Below are positions 53,817-62,352 of a stretch of 64,000 bases of DNA, in pieces; position 1 is the stretch's first letter, and every line of letters begins with the position of its first letter. This DNA is from Paraburkholderia xenovorans LB400. GTDB taxonomy: Bacteria; Pseudomonadota; Gammaproteobacteria; Burkholderiales; Burkholderiaceae. The notes under the pieces are model-generated. The model did no database searches, was not told where the DNA came from, and was given only the letters and a program-made list of their open reading frames with translations. The position numbers and the translations under genes were made by a program. The DNA is taken from the NCBI RefSeq assembly GCF_000013645.1, contig NC_007952.1:930001-994000 (forward strand). The letters run 5' to 3'.

Positions 53817-54422
53817 TCATCGGGCTCCGGTTGCTTTGCCCGCTTTGACAAGCCTTTCGACTGCGCCGTTGGTGACGGTCCTGAAGAGCGCGGCGTTTCC
53901 ATATGCCCGCGCGGCCAGCATCGCGCCGTAGACGAGCGACACCAGCGTTGCGGCCTCGTCCTTAACCGACGCGCCCAGTTTGAACTGTTTGCCTTTCACG
54001 CCCGACGCTAGCACCTGTTCGAGCCACGCAGTGAGGTTCTCGAAATGCGCTGTCACCTCCTGTGCCACTTCGTCGGGCAGAGCAGGGAGTTCCGCGCCTA
54101 GCATGCCGGCTACGCAGAACGGCGCGCTGTCGTCCGCAATGCATTGCTCCCAGTAACCGATGTAGGCCCGCAACTGCGCCAGCGCATCGGCGCCGCTCGC
54201 CTGCAATGACGCCATGTCGGCGTCGAACATTTCGCGCGACTGCCTCACCACGGCGATCACCAGATCGGCCTTCACGGGAAAGTGGTGGTGAATGCTCGCC
54301 TTGCGAATGTCGATTGCCTCGGCCACGTCGGCATAGCTGAAGCCGCTGTAGCCGCGACGCATGATGAGTTGCCGCCCGGCTTCGACAATCTTCGCCGCCG
54401 TGCCTTCGCCTGTCGTGGTCAT
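53817..54422 (-). CDS. TetR family transcriptional regulator
   Basis: A 201-residue regulator: IVEAGRQLIMRRGYSGFSYADVAEAIDIRKASIHHHFPVKADLVIAV is the helix-turn-helix, and the C-terminal domain carries FCVAGMLGAELPALPDEV, similar in style to the TetR at 22240. It diverges from the exported hydrolase at 54595, so it probably represses that gene. Palindromes near 54430 (CTACCATCTAGTCGGTTGG) and at 54504 are candidate operators. Confidence 0.9.
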   Translation of the reverse strand: MTTTGEGTAAKIVEAGRQLIMRRGYSGFSYADVAEAIDIRKASIHHHFPVKADLVIAVVRQSREMFDADMASLQASGADALAQLRAYIGYWEQCIADDSAPFCVAGMLGAELPALPDEVAQEVTAHFENLTAWLEQVLASGVKGKQFKLGASVKDEAATLVSLVYGAMLAARAYGNAALFRTVTNGAVERLVKAGKATGAR

Positions 54423-54503
54423 GTTGACCTACCATCTAGTCGGTTGGTTAATTCTTCAAGTCTACACCAGAAAGTGCAATTTTGAGTTTCAGGAAAGTGC
54501 TTG

Positions 54504-54539
54504 CGATGCAGCCATCCTACTAGTAGGATGGCTGCATCG
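54504..54539. promoter_or_regulatory. Perfect 36-bp palindrome between TetR and hydrolase genes
   Basis: CGATGCAGCCATCCTA then CTAG then TAGGATGGCTGCATCG is a complete inverted repeat with no unpaired centre. It lies 55 bases before the hydrolase start. It could be the TetR operator, with the inner CATCCTACTAGTAGGATG as core; the outer arms are unusually long for one dimer. Confidence 0.65.
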
Positions 54540-54594
54540 ATCAAGCAATTCACTGTCGATATCCTTCTCAACACCTACCTTCTGGAGCATGAAA

Positions 54595-55365
54595 ATGAAA
54601 GCAGCCTCACGCATCACCCGTATCGCCGCCGCGCTCGCGTTCTCCTTCGCCGCCTTGGGTTCGCAGGCCGCAATGGCCGAGCCGGTCAGGAACATCGTGC
54701 TGGTTCACGGTTTTTTCGCGGATGGCTCGGGCTGGCAAGCCGTGTCCAAAATCCTGACACGCGACGGCTACAAGGTCGCGGTTGTGCAGGAGCCGGAAAC
54801 CTCGTTTGCGGATGATGTGAAAGCAACCGAGCGCGTGATCGACGCACAGGACGGCCCGAGCATTCTGGTCGGTCATAGCTACGGCGGCGCGGTCGTGACC
54901 GAGGCCGGCAACGACGCGAAGGTGGCCGGCCTGGTCTATGTGGCCGCCTTTCTACCCGATGCAGGCGAAAGCCCGCTCGACCTGACCAAAAAGATGCCGC
55001 CCGCAACCCAAGCGATCAAGGCAACCCAGGACGGCCATCTGTATCTCGACCAGGCCGAATTCCACGCGGACTTTGCCGCGGACGTGCCCGCAGCCGAAGC
55101 CAGCTTCATGGCGGTCTCGCAGGTCATGCCCGCAGCCCAGTCGTTTGGCGTGCCGATCACGAACCCGGCGTGGAAGACCAAGCCGAGCTGGGCAGTCGTC
55201 GCAACCGCGGACCGTGCGATCAATCCCGATCTCGAACGCTTCATGACGAAGCGCGCCGGCAGCAAGACGGTCGAGATCAACTCCAGCCACGTGGCCTACA
55301 TTTCGCATCCCGCCGAAGTTGCGAAACTGATCGAGCAAGCCGCGGCAACCTCCAGCAAGCAATGA
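54595..55365 (+). CDS. Exported alpha/beta hydrolase
   Basis: A 256-residue protein with signal peptide ending SQAAMA. IVLVHGFFADGSGWQAV holds the oxyanion motif, and Ser95 in GHSYGG is the nucleophile; an Asp in VATADRAIN and a His in SSHVAYISHP finish the triad. The sequence type (short, VHGFFADGSGW) is common in esterases acting on small lactones or aromatic esters. The ATG at 54595 sits 7 bases after GGAG; the ATG at 54589 is too close. Confidence 0.9.
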   Translation: MKAASRITRIAAALAFSFAALGSQAAMAEPVRNIVLVHGFFADGSGWQAVSKILTRDGYKVAVVQEPETSFADDVKATERVIDAQDGPSILVGHSYGGAVVTEAGNDAKVAGLVYVAAFLPDAGESPLDLTKKMPPATQAIKATQDGHLYLDQAEFHADFAADVPAAEASFMAVSQVMPAAQSFGVPITNPAWKTKPSWAVVATADRAINPDLERFMTKRAGSKTVEINSSHVAYISHPAEVAKLIEQAAATSSKQ

Positions 55366-55425
55366 TCGACCGCGATGCGCCGCCTGAGACCGTTCTGACT
55401 GATCGAGGCGGCATTCGCGGCGGTC

Positions 55426-56325
55426 TCACGCCGCGCGCGAGGCAGCCCGCTGCTGCCGCAACACCTTCACGAAATTGAGCACGGTCGGCGACTTCTCGCG
55501 TTGCCGATGAATCAGCGCGATACCTGTTGAAAGCGGCTTGCCCTGCAATTCGTGGTACGACACGCCTTCCACCTGGATCTGCCGGATCGATGCGGGCACC
55601 ACTGCAACCCCGAATCCGGCCGCCACGAGGTTGGCCGCCGACGAGATCTGCGGCGACTCCATGCCGATGGAGGGCGCGAAGCCGGCCTCACGGCACGCGC
55701 TGATGATCGAGTCGTACAGGTTCGGGCCGATCGGCCGCGGAAAGAGGATGAATGGATCTTTCGCCAGGCCCGCCAGATCGACGCGCCGCCGCCGGCTCAG
55801 ACGGTGGCTCGCGGGCAGCACGACCAGCATGTCTTCGTCGACCAGCGGTTCCACGACCAGATCCCGGCAGTTCAGCGGCATGCGCACCAGAGCGGCGTCG
55901 AGTTGCCGTTCGGCCACCTTGTCGAGCAGCAGCGAACTGTTGCTCTCTTCACAGCTGATGGACACGCGCTCATAGGCATGCCGATACCGTTGCATCGTCA
56001 TCGCGACGGTGGGATGAAACACGGTGGAACCCGCGAACCCGAGCGAAAGCCGCCCGGTCTCGCCGCGCCCCGCATTCTGCACTTCGACAAACGCCTCTCG
56101 CGCATCCTCCACGATGCGCTGCGCACGCTCGCGAAACAGCCGCCCGGCCTCGGTCAATTCGACGCGGCGCGGATGGCGGATGAATAACCGCGTGCCGATT
56201 TCCCGCTCCAGCTTCAGGATTTGCTGGCTCAAAGGCGGTTGGGCGATGCCGAGGTACGTTGCGGCGTCCGTGAAATGCAGGTGCTCGGCGACCGCGAGGA
56301 AGTAGCGCAACTGGCGAAATTCCAT
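55426..56325 (-). CDS. LysR family transcriptional regulator
   Basis: A 299-residue regulator. MEFRQLRYFLAVAEHLHFTD and the helix-turn-helix YLGIAQPPLSQQILKLEREIG are CatR/CbnR-like, a group that controls aromatic and halo-aromatic catabolism. The effector domain contains FAGSTVFHPTVAMTMQRY. It diverges from the D-lactate dehydrogenase gene with a 155-base gap. LysR proteins usually activate the divergent gene. Confidence 0.92.
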   Translation of the reverse strand: MEFRQLRYFLAVAEHLHFTDAATYLGIAQPPLSQQILKLEREIGTRLFIRHPRRVELTEAGRLFRERAQRIVEDAREAFVEVQNAGRGETGRLSLGFAGSTVFHPTVAMTMQRYRHAYERVSISCEESNSSLLLDKVAERQLDAALVRMPLNCRDLVVEPLVDEDMLVVLPASHRLSRRRRVDLAGLAKDPFILFPRPIGPNLYDSIISACREAGFAPSIGMESPQISSAANLVAAGFGVAVVPASIRQIQVEGVSYHELQGKPLSTGIALIHRQREKSPTVLNFVKVLRQQRAASRAA

Positions 56326-56480
56326 ATCTTTTTCGTCTCCAGAAAGTGACTTCGAGATATTGGACTAATGACTGCGCTCATTCTAACCTTTGCGTCAACC
56401 CGATGCGCTCAAAGGCCGCACCCGACCCACCGGCCGGAATCGACGCGTATCTCACCCAACGTTTCCCGAGGAGAAGTTCG

Positions 56481-58220
56481 ATGTCCGCAGCGCGTGCACC
56501 ACTAGCCAACCTGTCGGCCAACGCGGCCCAAATGCTCGTTGCGGATTTGCGCAACATTGTCGGCGGGAAGCACACGTTGACGGGTGACGGCGCGACCCGC
56601 CGCTATTGCACGGGCTTCCGTTTCGGCGCGGGCAAGGCGCTCGCCGTGGTGCGCCCCGGCACAGTCGTCGAACAGTGGAAGGTGTTGCAGGCATGCATCG
56701 CGGCGAACGTGATCGTCATTACGCAGGCGTCGAATACGGGCCTCACGGGCGGCTCGACGCCTGATGGCAACGACTACGATCGCGACATCGTGATTGTCAG
56801 CACGAGCCGGATGAAGAAGGTGTACGTCATCGACGACGGCAAGCAGGTAGTCTGCCTGCCGGGCGCGACGCTCGACCAGCTGGAGAAAGTGCTGAAGCCT
56901 CTCGGCCGCGAGCCGCATTCGGTGATCGGTTCGAGCTGCATCGGCGCTTCGGTGTTCGGCGGTGTGTGTAACAACTCGGGCGGCGCACTGGTGCAGCGCG
57001 GGCCGGCCTATACGGAAATGGCGGTATTCGCACAGGTCGATGCGGCAGGCAGACTGAACCTGGTCAACCATCTCGGCATTTCACTCGGCAAGACGCCCGA
57101 CGAGATTCTCGGCCGGCTCGAACGCGGCGAATTTTCTGCTGCCGATGTCCGGCACGACGCTGGCGCCGGATCGGACCACGGCTACACGACCCACGTGCGT
57201 GAAATCGATGCCGATACGCCGGCGCGCTTCAACGCCGATCCACAGCGCCTCCATGAAGCGTCGGGCTCCGCTGGCAAGCTGATGGTGTTCGGCGTGCGGC
57301 TCGACACGTTTCCGATCGAGCAGAACGCCAAGGTGTTCTATATCGGCACGAACCGGCCGGACGAACTTACCGCGATCCGCCGCCACGCGCTGCACGACTT
57401 CAAACATCTGCCGATCTCAGGCGAATACCTGCATCGCGATGCCTTCGACATTGCGGAGGAGTACGGCAAGGATACTTTTCTCGCGATCAATTACCTCGGC
57501 ACTTCCAGACTGCCCGCGCTATTCGGACTGAAAAGCCGTTTCGACGCGCTATTCGATCGTCTCGGTGTTTTCCCTTCGCATTTCACCGACCGCGTGATGC
57601 AGGCCGCGAGCCGGCTGTTTCCGAGCCATCTGCCGCCGCGCATGAAGCAGTATCGCGACAAATACGAGCATCACCTGATGCTGAAGGTGGCGGCCGGCAG
57701 CGTCGAGGAAACGCGCGCTTTTCTCTCCAGCTATTTCGAAAGCGCGACCGGCGGTTATTTCGAATGCACCGACGAGGAAGGCAGGAAAGCGTTCCTGCAC
57801 CGCTTTGCCGCGGCCGGCGCCGCGGTGCGCTATCGCGCGGTACATCCGCGTGAGGTGGAGAACATCGTCGCGCTCGACGTGGCGTTGCGCCGCAACGATC
57901 GCGACTGGATCGAGACGCTGCCACCGGAGATCGAAGAGACGATTTCCATCAAGCTGTACTACGGCCACTTCCTGTGCCATGTATTCCACCAGGATTACAT
58001 CGTGAAGAAGGGCAACGATTGCCTCGAAGTCGAGCACAAGATGTGGACGTTGCTGGACCGCCGTGGCGCGGAATATCCGGCGGAACATAACGTCGGTCAT
58101 CTGTATCACGCGAAGCCGCAACTCGCCGCGTTCTATCAGCAACTCGATCCTTGCAACTGCTTCAACCCGGGAATCGGACAGATGTCGAAGTTCGCGAATT
58201 ATCGCGAAGCGGCGGGTTGA
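56481..58220 (+). CDS. dld: FAD-linked D-lactate dehydrogenase (quinone-dependent)
   Basis: A 579-residue membrane-associated flavoprotein oxidising D-lactate to pyruvate and passing electrons to quinone. ITQASNTGLTGGSTP is the FAD (PCMH) motif, with SVIGSSCIGASVFGGVCNNSGG next; the C-terminal part (SIKLYYGHFLCHVFHQDYIVKKG) is the Dld cap with the conserved His. GAGGAG precedes the ATG at 56481. E. coli Dld is 571 residues, so it is full length. In this cluster it could instead act on another 2-hydroxy acid. Confidence 0.92.
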   Translation: MSAARAPLANLSANAAQMLVADLRNIVGGKHTLTGDGATRRYCTGFRFGAGKALAVVRPGTVVEQWKVLQACIAANVIVITQASNTGLTGGSTPDGNDYDRDIVIVSTSRMKKVYVIDDGKQVVCLPGATLDQLEKVLKPLGREPHSVIGSSCIGASVFGGVCNNSGGALVQRGPAYTEMAVFAQVDAAGRLNLVNHLGISLGKTPDEILGRLERGEFSAADVRHDAGAGSDHGYTTHVREIDADTPARFNADPQRLHEASGSAGKLMVFGVRLDTFPIEQNAKVFYIGTNRPDELTAIRRHALHDFKHLPISGEYLHRDAFDIAEEYGKDTFLAINYLGTSRLPALFGLKSRFDALFDRLGVFPSHFTDRVMQAASRLFPSHLPPRMKQYRDKYEHHLMLKVAAGSVEETRAFLSSYFESATGGYFECTDEEGRKAFLHRFAAAGAAVRYRAVHPREVENIVALDVALRRNDRDWIETLPPEIEETISIKLYYGHFLCHVFHQDYIVKKGNDCLEVEHKMWTLLDRRGAEYPAEHNVGHLYHAKPQLAAFYQQLDPCNCFNPGIGQMSKFANYREAAG

Positions 58221-58264
58221 AGCGCCACGATTGAGGCGACTGGAATAGGGCGGTGAACACAAGC

Positions 58265-59239
58265 TCAATTCAACGCACCCACGCCCGCGTCATGCAGAAT
58301 CTTGCTCCACATGGTCGAGTCGTCGCGAATTCGCTGACGCAATTGAGCCGGCGTGCTGGTCTCCAGCGTAATGCCGCGGGAAGCCGCGAACCCGCGCACG
58401 TCGGGCGCGGCGAGGGCTCTCACCAATGCGTTGTGCAATTTGTCGATGACGTCTTTGGACGTGCCGGCAGGCGCGAGTAATGCATGCCATGTCGTCATGA
58501 CGTAACTCGGCACGCCCGCTTCCTTCATGGTGGGCACGTCCGGCAATGGTCCGAGGCGCTGCGTGCCCGTTACCGCGAGCGGCCTGACCGTGTTGGCCTT
58601 GATAAACCCGATCGAGCTCGACAGGCTGCCGAACACGAGGTCGGCCTCACCGGTGAGCACCGGTAACGCCGTATTCCCCGCATACGTGATGTTCACGGTC
58701 TGAGTGCCGGTGCGTGCCATGAACAGCATGTTCGCGAGATACAGCGGACTGCCGACGCCTGCGGTCGACACATTGAGCTTGCCGGGATGGTCGCGGGCAT
58801 ACTGAACGAGTTCCTGAAGCGAGTGAACCGGCACCTTCGGATTGACGACAAGCACGAAACCCGATTCGGCCATCATCGAGATCGGTGTGAGATCTTTTTC
58901 GACCGAGTACGACAGATCCTTGTACAGAATGGGATTGACGGTCAATTGCGTGCCGAGTCCCCACAGCAGCGTATAGCCGTCCTTCGGCGAATGAGCGACG
59001 AGCGCCGCTGCAATGTTCCCCGCCGCGCCCGGCCGGTTTTCGATCACGACCGAGGTGTTCAGCGCCTTGCCGAGTTCCTGGCCGACTATGCGCGCCAGCG
59101 GATCGGTCTCGCCGCCCGGAGGAAACAGAATCACGATCCGTATCGGGTGGTCGGGATATTCAGCCCGCGCAACCGTTGTCGCGAGTGTGCACGCTATGCA
59201 CGACAGCGCGAGGACAAGCCAATGACGGACGCCGCGCAT
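58265..59239 (-). CDS. Bug family (tripartite tricarboxylate transporter) binding protein
   Basis: A 324-residue periplasmic binding protein with signal peptide ending VARA. YPDHPIRIVILFPPGGETDPLAR opens the Bug fold; VVIENRPGAAGNIAAALVAHSPKDGYTLLWG and GVPSYVMTTWHALLAP are typical. Bug proteins bind carboxylates and often work without a local transporter. It starts 63 bases after the tauD-like gene on the same strand, so the two probably form an operon. Confidence 0.92.
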   Translation of the reverse strand: MRGVRHWLVLALSCIACTLATTVARAEYPDHPIRIVILFPPGGETDPLARIVGQELGKALNTSVVIENRPGAAGNIAAALVAHSPKDGYTLLWGLGTQLTVNPILYKDLSYSVEKDLTPISMMAESGFVLVVNPKVPVHSLQELVQYARDHPGKLNVSTAGVGSPLYLANMLFMARTGTQTVNITYAGNTALPVLTGEADLVFGSLSSSIGFIKANTVRPLAVTGTQRLGPLPDVPTMKEAGVPSYVMTTWHALLAPAGTSKDVIDKLHNALVRALAAPDVRGFAASRGITLETSTPAQLRQRIRDDSTMWSKILHDAGVGALN

Positions 59240-59302
59240 CGATATTCTCCGGTTCGGTGTGAGTCACAACCGCCATGCCTTACCGCGCCGTGGCGCGCCA
59301 CA

Positions 59303-60202
59303 TTACGCGGGAACGTTCACCGGCGCGGCGGCCCGCGTCCATTCCGGTTCGTCCATGACGGTTGCGCGATGCATTTCGCGGCGATCCGTCGGCGGCGAGT
59401 AGCGCAGGCCGCGGTGGATCAGTGTGCGGTTGTCCCACATCACGAGGTCTTTGACAGTCCAGTGGTGGGTGTAAATGAATTGCGGCTGCGTGGCGAACTC
59501 CATCAGTTCCCGCAACAGATCGCGGCCTTCGGGAATCGGCCAGTCCACTACGTGAGTCGCATGCACGGAAAGATAGAGCGTCTTGCGTCCCGACAGCGGA
59601 TGCGTTTTCACCAGCCGGTGGATCGACGGCTTGAGCATCGCGCGCTCTTCTTCCGGGAAATCGGTGAAACCACACATCGCTCGCGTATGGAGGATGTCGA
59701 ACTCCGCGGAGAGATTTTCGATCGTCTCGCGAAGATCCTGCGGCAGCGAGTCATAGACGAGGCGCATGTCGGCGAACTGGGACTCGCCGCCTCTCGCGGG
59801 CACCGAGTAGTTGAGCAGGAAAGAGTAGCGGGCGGGAATGGGCTGGTACGACTGGTCCGAATGCCAGCGCCGGCTCACAAACGTATTCATGCGGCGGTTG
59901 TCGCCCGCCTTGAACGTCTCGTTGTCCTTGCCGACGTTCGAAATGTCGCTGATACGCGGCTGCAGGCGATGTTCGTTCTGACGCGTCGCGTATTGCACGG
60001 AGACCTGCACCGGCCCGAAGTTTTCGCTGAACGCGAGCAGTTGATTGTCGTCGATATCCTGCGCCGGGAATACGAGTACCGGATACTGTGCAATTACGTT
60101 GTCGATGGCTTGCGCGTCGGCAGCCGACAGAGGTTGCCGAAGGTCGAGGCCGGTAATGCGCGCTGCAATGGGTTCCTGGATTGCTTCGACTGCGAAGGTC
60201 AT
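59303..60202 (-). CDS. TauD/TfdA family Fe(II)/2-oxoglutarate dioxygenase (copy 1)
   Basis: A 299-residue enzyme. His114, Asp116 (RWHSDQSY) and His263 (LIHRG) form the iron triad, and Arg275/Arg279 (DRREMHRATVMDEP) hold 2-oxoglutarate. Family members hydroxylate sulfonates, 2,4-D-type aryloxyacetates or sulfate esters, releasing the functional group. The copy at 62353 has the same residues at the same positions. Substrate unknown; nearby SDR and hydrolase could act on the product. Confidence 0.92.
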   Translation of the reverse strand: MTFAVEAIQEPIAARITGLDLRQPLSAADAQAIDNVIAQYPVLVFPAQDIDDNQLLAFSENFGPVQVSVQYATRQNEHRLQPRISDISNVGKDNETFKAGDNRRMNTFVSRRWHSDQSYQPIPARYSFLLNYSVPARGGESQFADMRLVYDSLPQDLRETIENLSAEFDILHTRAMCGFTDFPEEERAMLKPSIHRLVKTHPLSGRKTLYLSVHATHVVDWPIPEGRDLLRELMEFATQPQFIYTHHWTVKDLVMWDNRTLIHRGLRYSPPTDRREMHRATVMDEPEWTRAAAPVNVPA

Positions 60203-60386
60203 GAGCGCCTCATCGATGGAGATGACGGAAAGACGGCTTGTCGGAATGGCCGGCCGGATGCGGGCCAGGTCAGATCAAGCGTAGGCGCGCGCGCCTTCAT
60301 GCGACAAGCGAGATTAAGTCACAGCGGGCGTGATATCGGCGTGATGTCGACGTGATATCGATGTGAAGCGGAAGCGGCTGGTTGTG

Positions 60387-60416
60387 ACGCGGAGTGTGAC
60401 TTTAACGCGCTTGTGA
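60387..60416. promoter_or_regulatory. Shared promoter element A
   Basis: ACGCGG-AGTGTGACTTTAACGCGC-TTGTGA, located in the divergent region between dioxygenase copy 1 and the SDR gene. A close copy lies at 62261. Just to the left, GTGATATCG-like direct repeats run from about 60330 to 60360. Confidence 0.6.
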
Positions 60417-60522
60417 CGGAGCGGCGTTGCGCCCTAGCATCGCAACACATACCGCGTGTGGAGAGTGACAGCGCGCTGGAATAACCCTTATTGAACCGCT
60501 TATTCACTGCATGGGAGATAGC

Positions 60523-61281
60523 ATGGACCTCGAACTTCGCGGACGCACGGCGCTCGTCACAGGCGCGAGCACGGGCATTGGAACGGGCATTGCAAGGGCG
60601 CTGGCGAGCGAGGGCGTGCGGCTTGCGATCACCGCGCGGCGCGATGCGCTGCTGGAGGAGGTGGCGGCGTCGATCGTGGCGGAGGGCGGCGTGCGGCCGA
60701 TCGTGATCGTCGGCGATCTCACCGCGCCCGGTCACATCGAGCGCATTCTTGCGCAGGCGACCGACGCGCTGGGGCAGATCGATATTCTGGTGAACAATGC
60801 GGGCGCGTCGCGGCCCGCGCCGCTCGATTCGGGCGAAGACGTCTGGGAAGAGGCGTTCGCACTCAATTTCACCGCGGCGCGACGCATGACACATGCGGTT
60901 CTGCCGGCAATGCGCTCGCGCAAATGGGGGCGCGTGATCAATATCAGCGGTTCGATGGAACCGCGTGGACTCAATCCCAGTGGTCCGGCGAAGGCGGCGC
61001 TGCATCTATGGGCCAAGAGCCTCTCGCGCGAAATTGCCGCGGACGGCATCACGATCAACACTATCCCGCCGGGCAGAATTCATAGCGAGCAAATCGAAAA
61101 GCGCCTGCATCCCACCGAAGAATCGAAACAGGCATTCATTGCGCGAAACGTGCCGATCGGCTACTTCGGCGATCCGCTCGACATCGGTTATCTGGCGGCA
61201 TTTCTTGCGTCGCCGCGCGCGAGGTACATCACGGGAGATGTGATTCCAGTGGACGGCGGCATGCATTTTTACGCGCACTAA
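60523..61281 (+). CDS. SDR family oxidoreductase
   Basis: A 252-residue classical short-chain dehydrogenase. TGASTGIGTG binds the dinucleotide; NNAGASRP follows. INISGSMEP carries the catalytic Ser, but the expected YxxxK appears as LNPSGPAKAA: a Lys is present while the Tyr position reads Ser. That is odd and could reduce activity. C-terminal YITGDVIPVDGGMHF is standard. GGAG lies 6 bases before the ATG. It diverges from dioxygenase copy 1 and shares its promoter region. Confidence 0.88.
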   Translation: MDLELRGRTALVTGASTGIGTGIARALASEGVRLAITARRDALLEEVAASIVAEGGVRPIVIVGDLTAPGHIERILAQATDALGQIDILVNNAGASRPAPLDSGEDVWEEAFALNFTAARRMTHAVLPAMRSRKWGRVINISGSMEPRGLNPSGPAKAALHLWAKSLSREIAADGITINTIPPGRIHSEQIEKRLHPTEESKQAFIARNVPIGYFGDPLDIGYLAAFLASPRARYITGDVIPVDGGMHFYAH

Positions 61282-61349
61282 TAGTCGATTCGGAAGCGTC
61301 CCGCCGCGTGATACGCGGCTTGCTTCGTGCTTCGTTGTTGCCGCGAAGC

Positions 61350-62075
61350 TCAATGGCTGTTTCTCGCGAGGAAATCGCGAACCACGGCCACCGCGGAAGG
61401 AATGCAGCCGGTGGGCTCTTTCCACGGTTGCAGGGTGCGGACATTCGGAGCCAGCCGCGCAAGTTCTTCCGCAATGACCGCCGGGTGCTCCAGGTCGGCG
61501 CCCGGCAGGATCAGCATGGGCGTCTGGCACGCGGCGACAAACTCCCGGCTCACGCTCAGGACGAAATCGCCAGCCCACATTCTGCGGCCGAACTCTTCAA
61601 GCGCTGTCCGGCTCAGGTCCTGACGGTTGGCGGTCAGTTCATCGGCCCACTTGCGCCATGAGTTGGGCATGACCTGACGGTTGGCTTCGTCGATACCAAT
61701 GGGCTGCTGGAGCACCAGCGACGCCACGCGAGACGGCGCGAGCCGCGCAAGATTCAATGCGTAAGACGCGCCGATGCAGCATCCCATCACGTGACAGCGC
61801 TCGATACCAAGGTGGTCGAGCAAGCCGAGATGGTCAGCCGCATACTGATCCCACGGATTGCCGTCGGCGAGCGGCCCGGTGGACTGGCCGGCGTTGCGTT
61901 GATCGAGTGCGATCACCCGAAAGTCGTGGCGGAAGATCTCGACGGGATTGAACGCCATGCGCTGCCAGTCGTCGATGGTTGCCCGCATGCCGCCAGGAGG
62001 AAGCAATAGCAAAGGAAAGCCGCCTCCATATTGTTCATAGCGGATCGAAACGTCGCCTTTTCTGAAGAATGTCAT
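61350..62075 (-). CDS. Alpha/beta hydrolase-fold protein with cysteine in place of catalytic Ser and His
   Basis: A 241-residue protein. LLLLPPGGMRATIDDW and LDQRNAGQST are ordinary hydrolase features. The nucleophile elbow reads G98-C99-C100-I101-G102, with Cys100 where Ser is expected. Asp194 (PGADLEHP) is the acid. Near the C-terminus, where GH is expected, the sequence reads TGC (Cys224). GAGGAC precedes the ATG. It is convergent with the SDR and divergent from dioxygenase copy 2, so probably part of the same pathway. It may be a lactonase-like enzyme or a non-hydrolytic member. Confidence 0.88.
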   Translation of the reverse strand: MTFFRKGDVSIRYEQYGGGFPLLLLPPGGMRATIDDWQRMAFNPVEIFRHDFRVIALDQRNAGQSTGPLADGNPWDQYAADHLGLLDHLGIERCHVMGCCIGASYALNLARLAPSRVASLVLQQPIGIDEANRQVMPNSWRKWADELTANRQDLSRTALEEFGRRMWAGDFVLSVSREFVAACQTPMLILPGADLEHPAVIAEELARLAPNVRTLQPWKEPTGCIPSAVAVVRDFLARNSH

Positions 62076-62260
62076 TTCGTCCTCGATTGAAAGCTGTCGT
62101 GCGCGATCGTGGCCAATCGCGCCACTGCGTTTTACGATCCCACACCGGCAGCGATTCCCACAAGCCCGTTTTTTACACACACGGTCTGACTTTTGCAGAC
62201 GCTGACTGCTATCCGCGGCTCGATCCGGCGCACTTGCGCGCATTCGCGCGCGGCGCTCAC

Positions 62261-62288
62261 ACGCGGTGTGATCTAAATGCGCTTGTGA
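62261..62288. promoter_or_regulatory. Shared promoter element B
   Basis: ACGCGG-TGTGATCTAAATGCGC-TTGTGA, 65 bases before dioxygenase copy 2 and in the divergent region with the hydrolase. It aligns with the element at 60387 with few changes, sharing ACGCGG, TGTGA and GCGCTTGTGA. Confidence 0.6.
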
Positions 62289-62352
62289 GCTCATGCCGAC
62301 ACCTTCTACGATGGCTGAATACTCGCCTCGTGTGGGGCATCATGGAGCAGCT

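Noticed and set aside
54361..54594. In-frame extension upstream of the exported hydrolase
   Set aside because: It crosses the palindrome and the TetR promoter, and the signal peptide begins at 54595.
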